64,000 nucleotides of DNA from Shewanella dokdonensis (GTDB lineage Bacteria; Pseudomonadota; Gammaproteobacteria; Enterobacterales; Shewanellaceae): positions 3,658,001 through 3,722,000 of the forward strand of contig NZ_CP074572.1 of NCBI RefSeq assembly GCF_018394335.1, given 5' to 3'. Shown here piece by piece: positions 63,789-64,000 of the stretch. Within the stretch, counting starts at the first letter, position 1; each line of letters opens with the position of its first letter. The notes under the pieces were generated by a model that ran no database searches, was not told where the DNA came from, and saw only the letters and a program-made list of their open reading frames with translations. Both the position numbers and the translations under genes were made by a program.

Positions 63789-64000
63789 TCATTCGCCTTG
63801 TAATGTCAGCAATATATGGCGGTTACCGCCGTGATTGCGGTGTTCGCCCAGATAGATGCCTTGCCAAGTGCCTAACGCCAACTGCCCATTGCGTATCGGC
63901 AACAGTAAACTGGTGCCGAGCAGACTGGACTTGATGTGTGCCGGCATATCATCGGCACCTTCATAGGTATGACGAAAATAACCGCTGTTTTCGGCTACGA
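63789..64000 (-). CDS. yjbQ: YjbQ/UPF0047 protein, 5' end outside the window
   Basis: Last 70 codons visible. [36 protein letters not shown] and the ending LLTLQGE match YjbQ (UPF0047), a small beta-barrel protein with reported thiamine-phosphate synthase-like activity in some homologues. Starts beyond base 64000 on the minus strand. Confidence 0.92.
   Translation of the reverse strand, partial: VAENSGYFRHTYEGADDMPAHIKSSLLGTSLLLPIRNGQLALGTWQGIYLGEHRNHGGNRHILLTLQGE

Overview
The window looks like a chromosome segment of a Shewanella-type gammaproteobacterium (Alteromonadales). Three things support this: a kdnA-kdnB-kdsB cluster for 8-amino-Kdo lipopolysaccharide, an Entner-Doudoroff cluster (zwf-pgl-edd-eda) next to hexR, and a gene order (rnd/minCDE, dsbB-nhaB-fadR-spoVR, gloA-ynhF-nth-rsx, psrA-fadE) typical of that group. 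I see no transposase, integrase, phage gene or CRISPR array. Apart from one AT-rich stretch the content is core genome.

Layout. 0-3 kb: rnd (partial) and minCDE. 3-5.3 kb: ycgL, an MltB-like protein, ycgN, dsbB. 5.4-13 kb: nhaB, fadR, and the stress trio spoVR/ycgB - yeaH - yeaG. 13.4-14.7 kb: sodB, grxD. 14.7-19.1 kb: a large TonB-dependent receptor and an AT-rich LysR gene. 19.4-26.7 kb: gloA, a 27-residue YnhF-like membrane peptide, nth and the rsxABCDGE electron-transport operon. 27-33 kb: three tRNA-Asn, uvrB, a rhombosortase-type rhomboid, queC, queE, three tRNA-Tyr. 33-38 kb: two small conserved proteins, a GAF-PAS-GGDEF-EAL protein, ychJ, an exported NTF2-like protein, smrA. 38-41 kb: psrA-fadE. 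41-48.5 kb: pykA, hexR, zwf-pgl-edd-eda. 48.6-52 kb: a DUF2897 protein, kdsB, kdnB, kdnA. 52-55 kb: carbonic anhydrase, an M15 peptidase, dapE, yffB. 55-58 kb: ptsHI-crr and an ACT-domain gene. 58-64 kb: a chemoreceptor, DUF3334, an RsmB-like methyltransferase, an AraC regulator with a LysE exporter, and yjbQ (partial).

How genes work together. Central carbon control is concentrated here: HexR-like sites lie upstream of both zwf and pykA, the PTS phosphorelay is complete, and fatty-acid use is represented by fadR, psrA and fadE, with a perfect palindrome upstream of psrA. A perfect TGTGA-N6-TCACA CRP site precedes the TonB receptor.

Caution on sequence quality. Twenty otherwise well-conserved genes, several of them core functions (minD, uvrB, zwf, eda, five rsx or dsb genes), carry 25 single-base indels. 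Of these, 23 are apparent deletions and 2 apparent insertions, and most sit in short homopolymers. One tRNA-Asn copy also lacks a C. This pattern is most simply consensus error. Coordinates below span the whole restored gene and give the position of each frame change. I found no clearly undescribed multi-gene system; the most unusual items are listed as findings.
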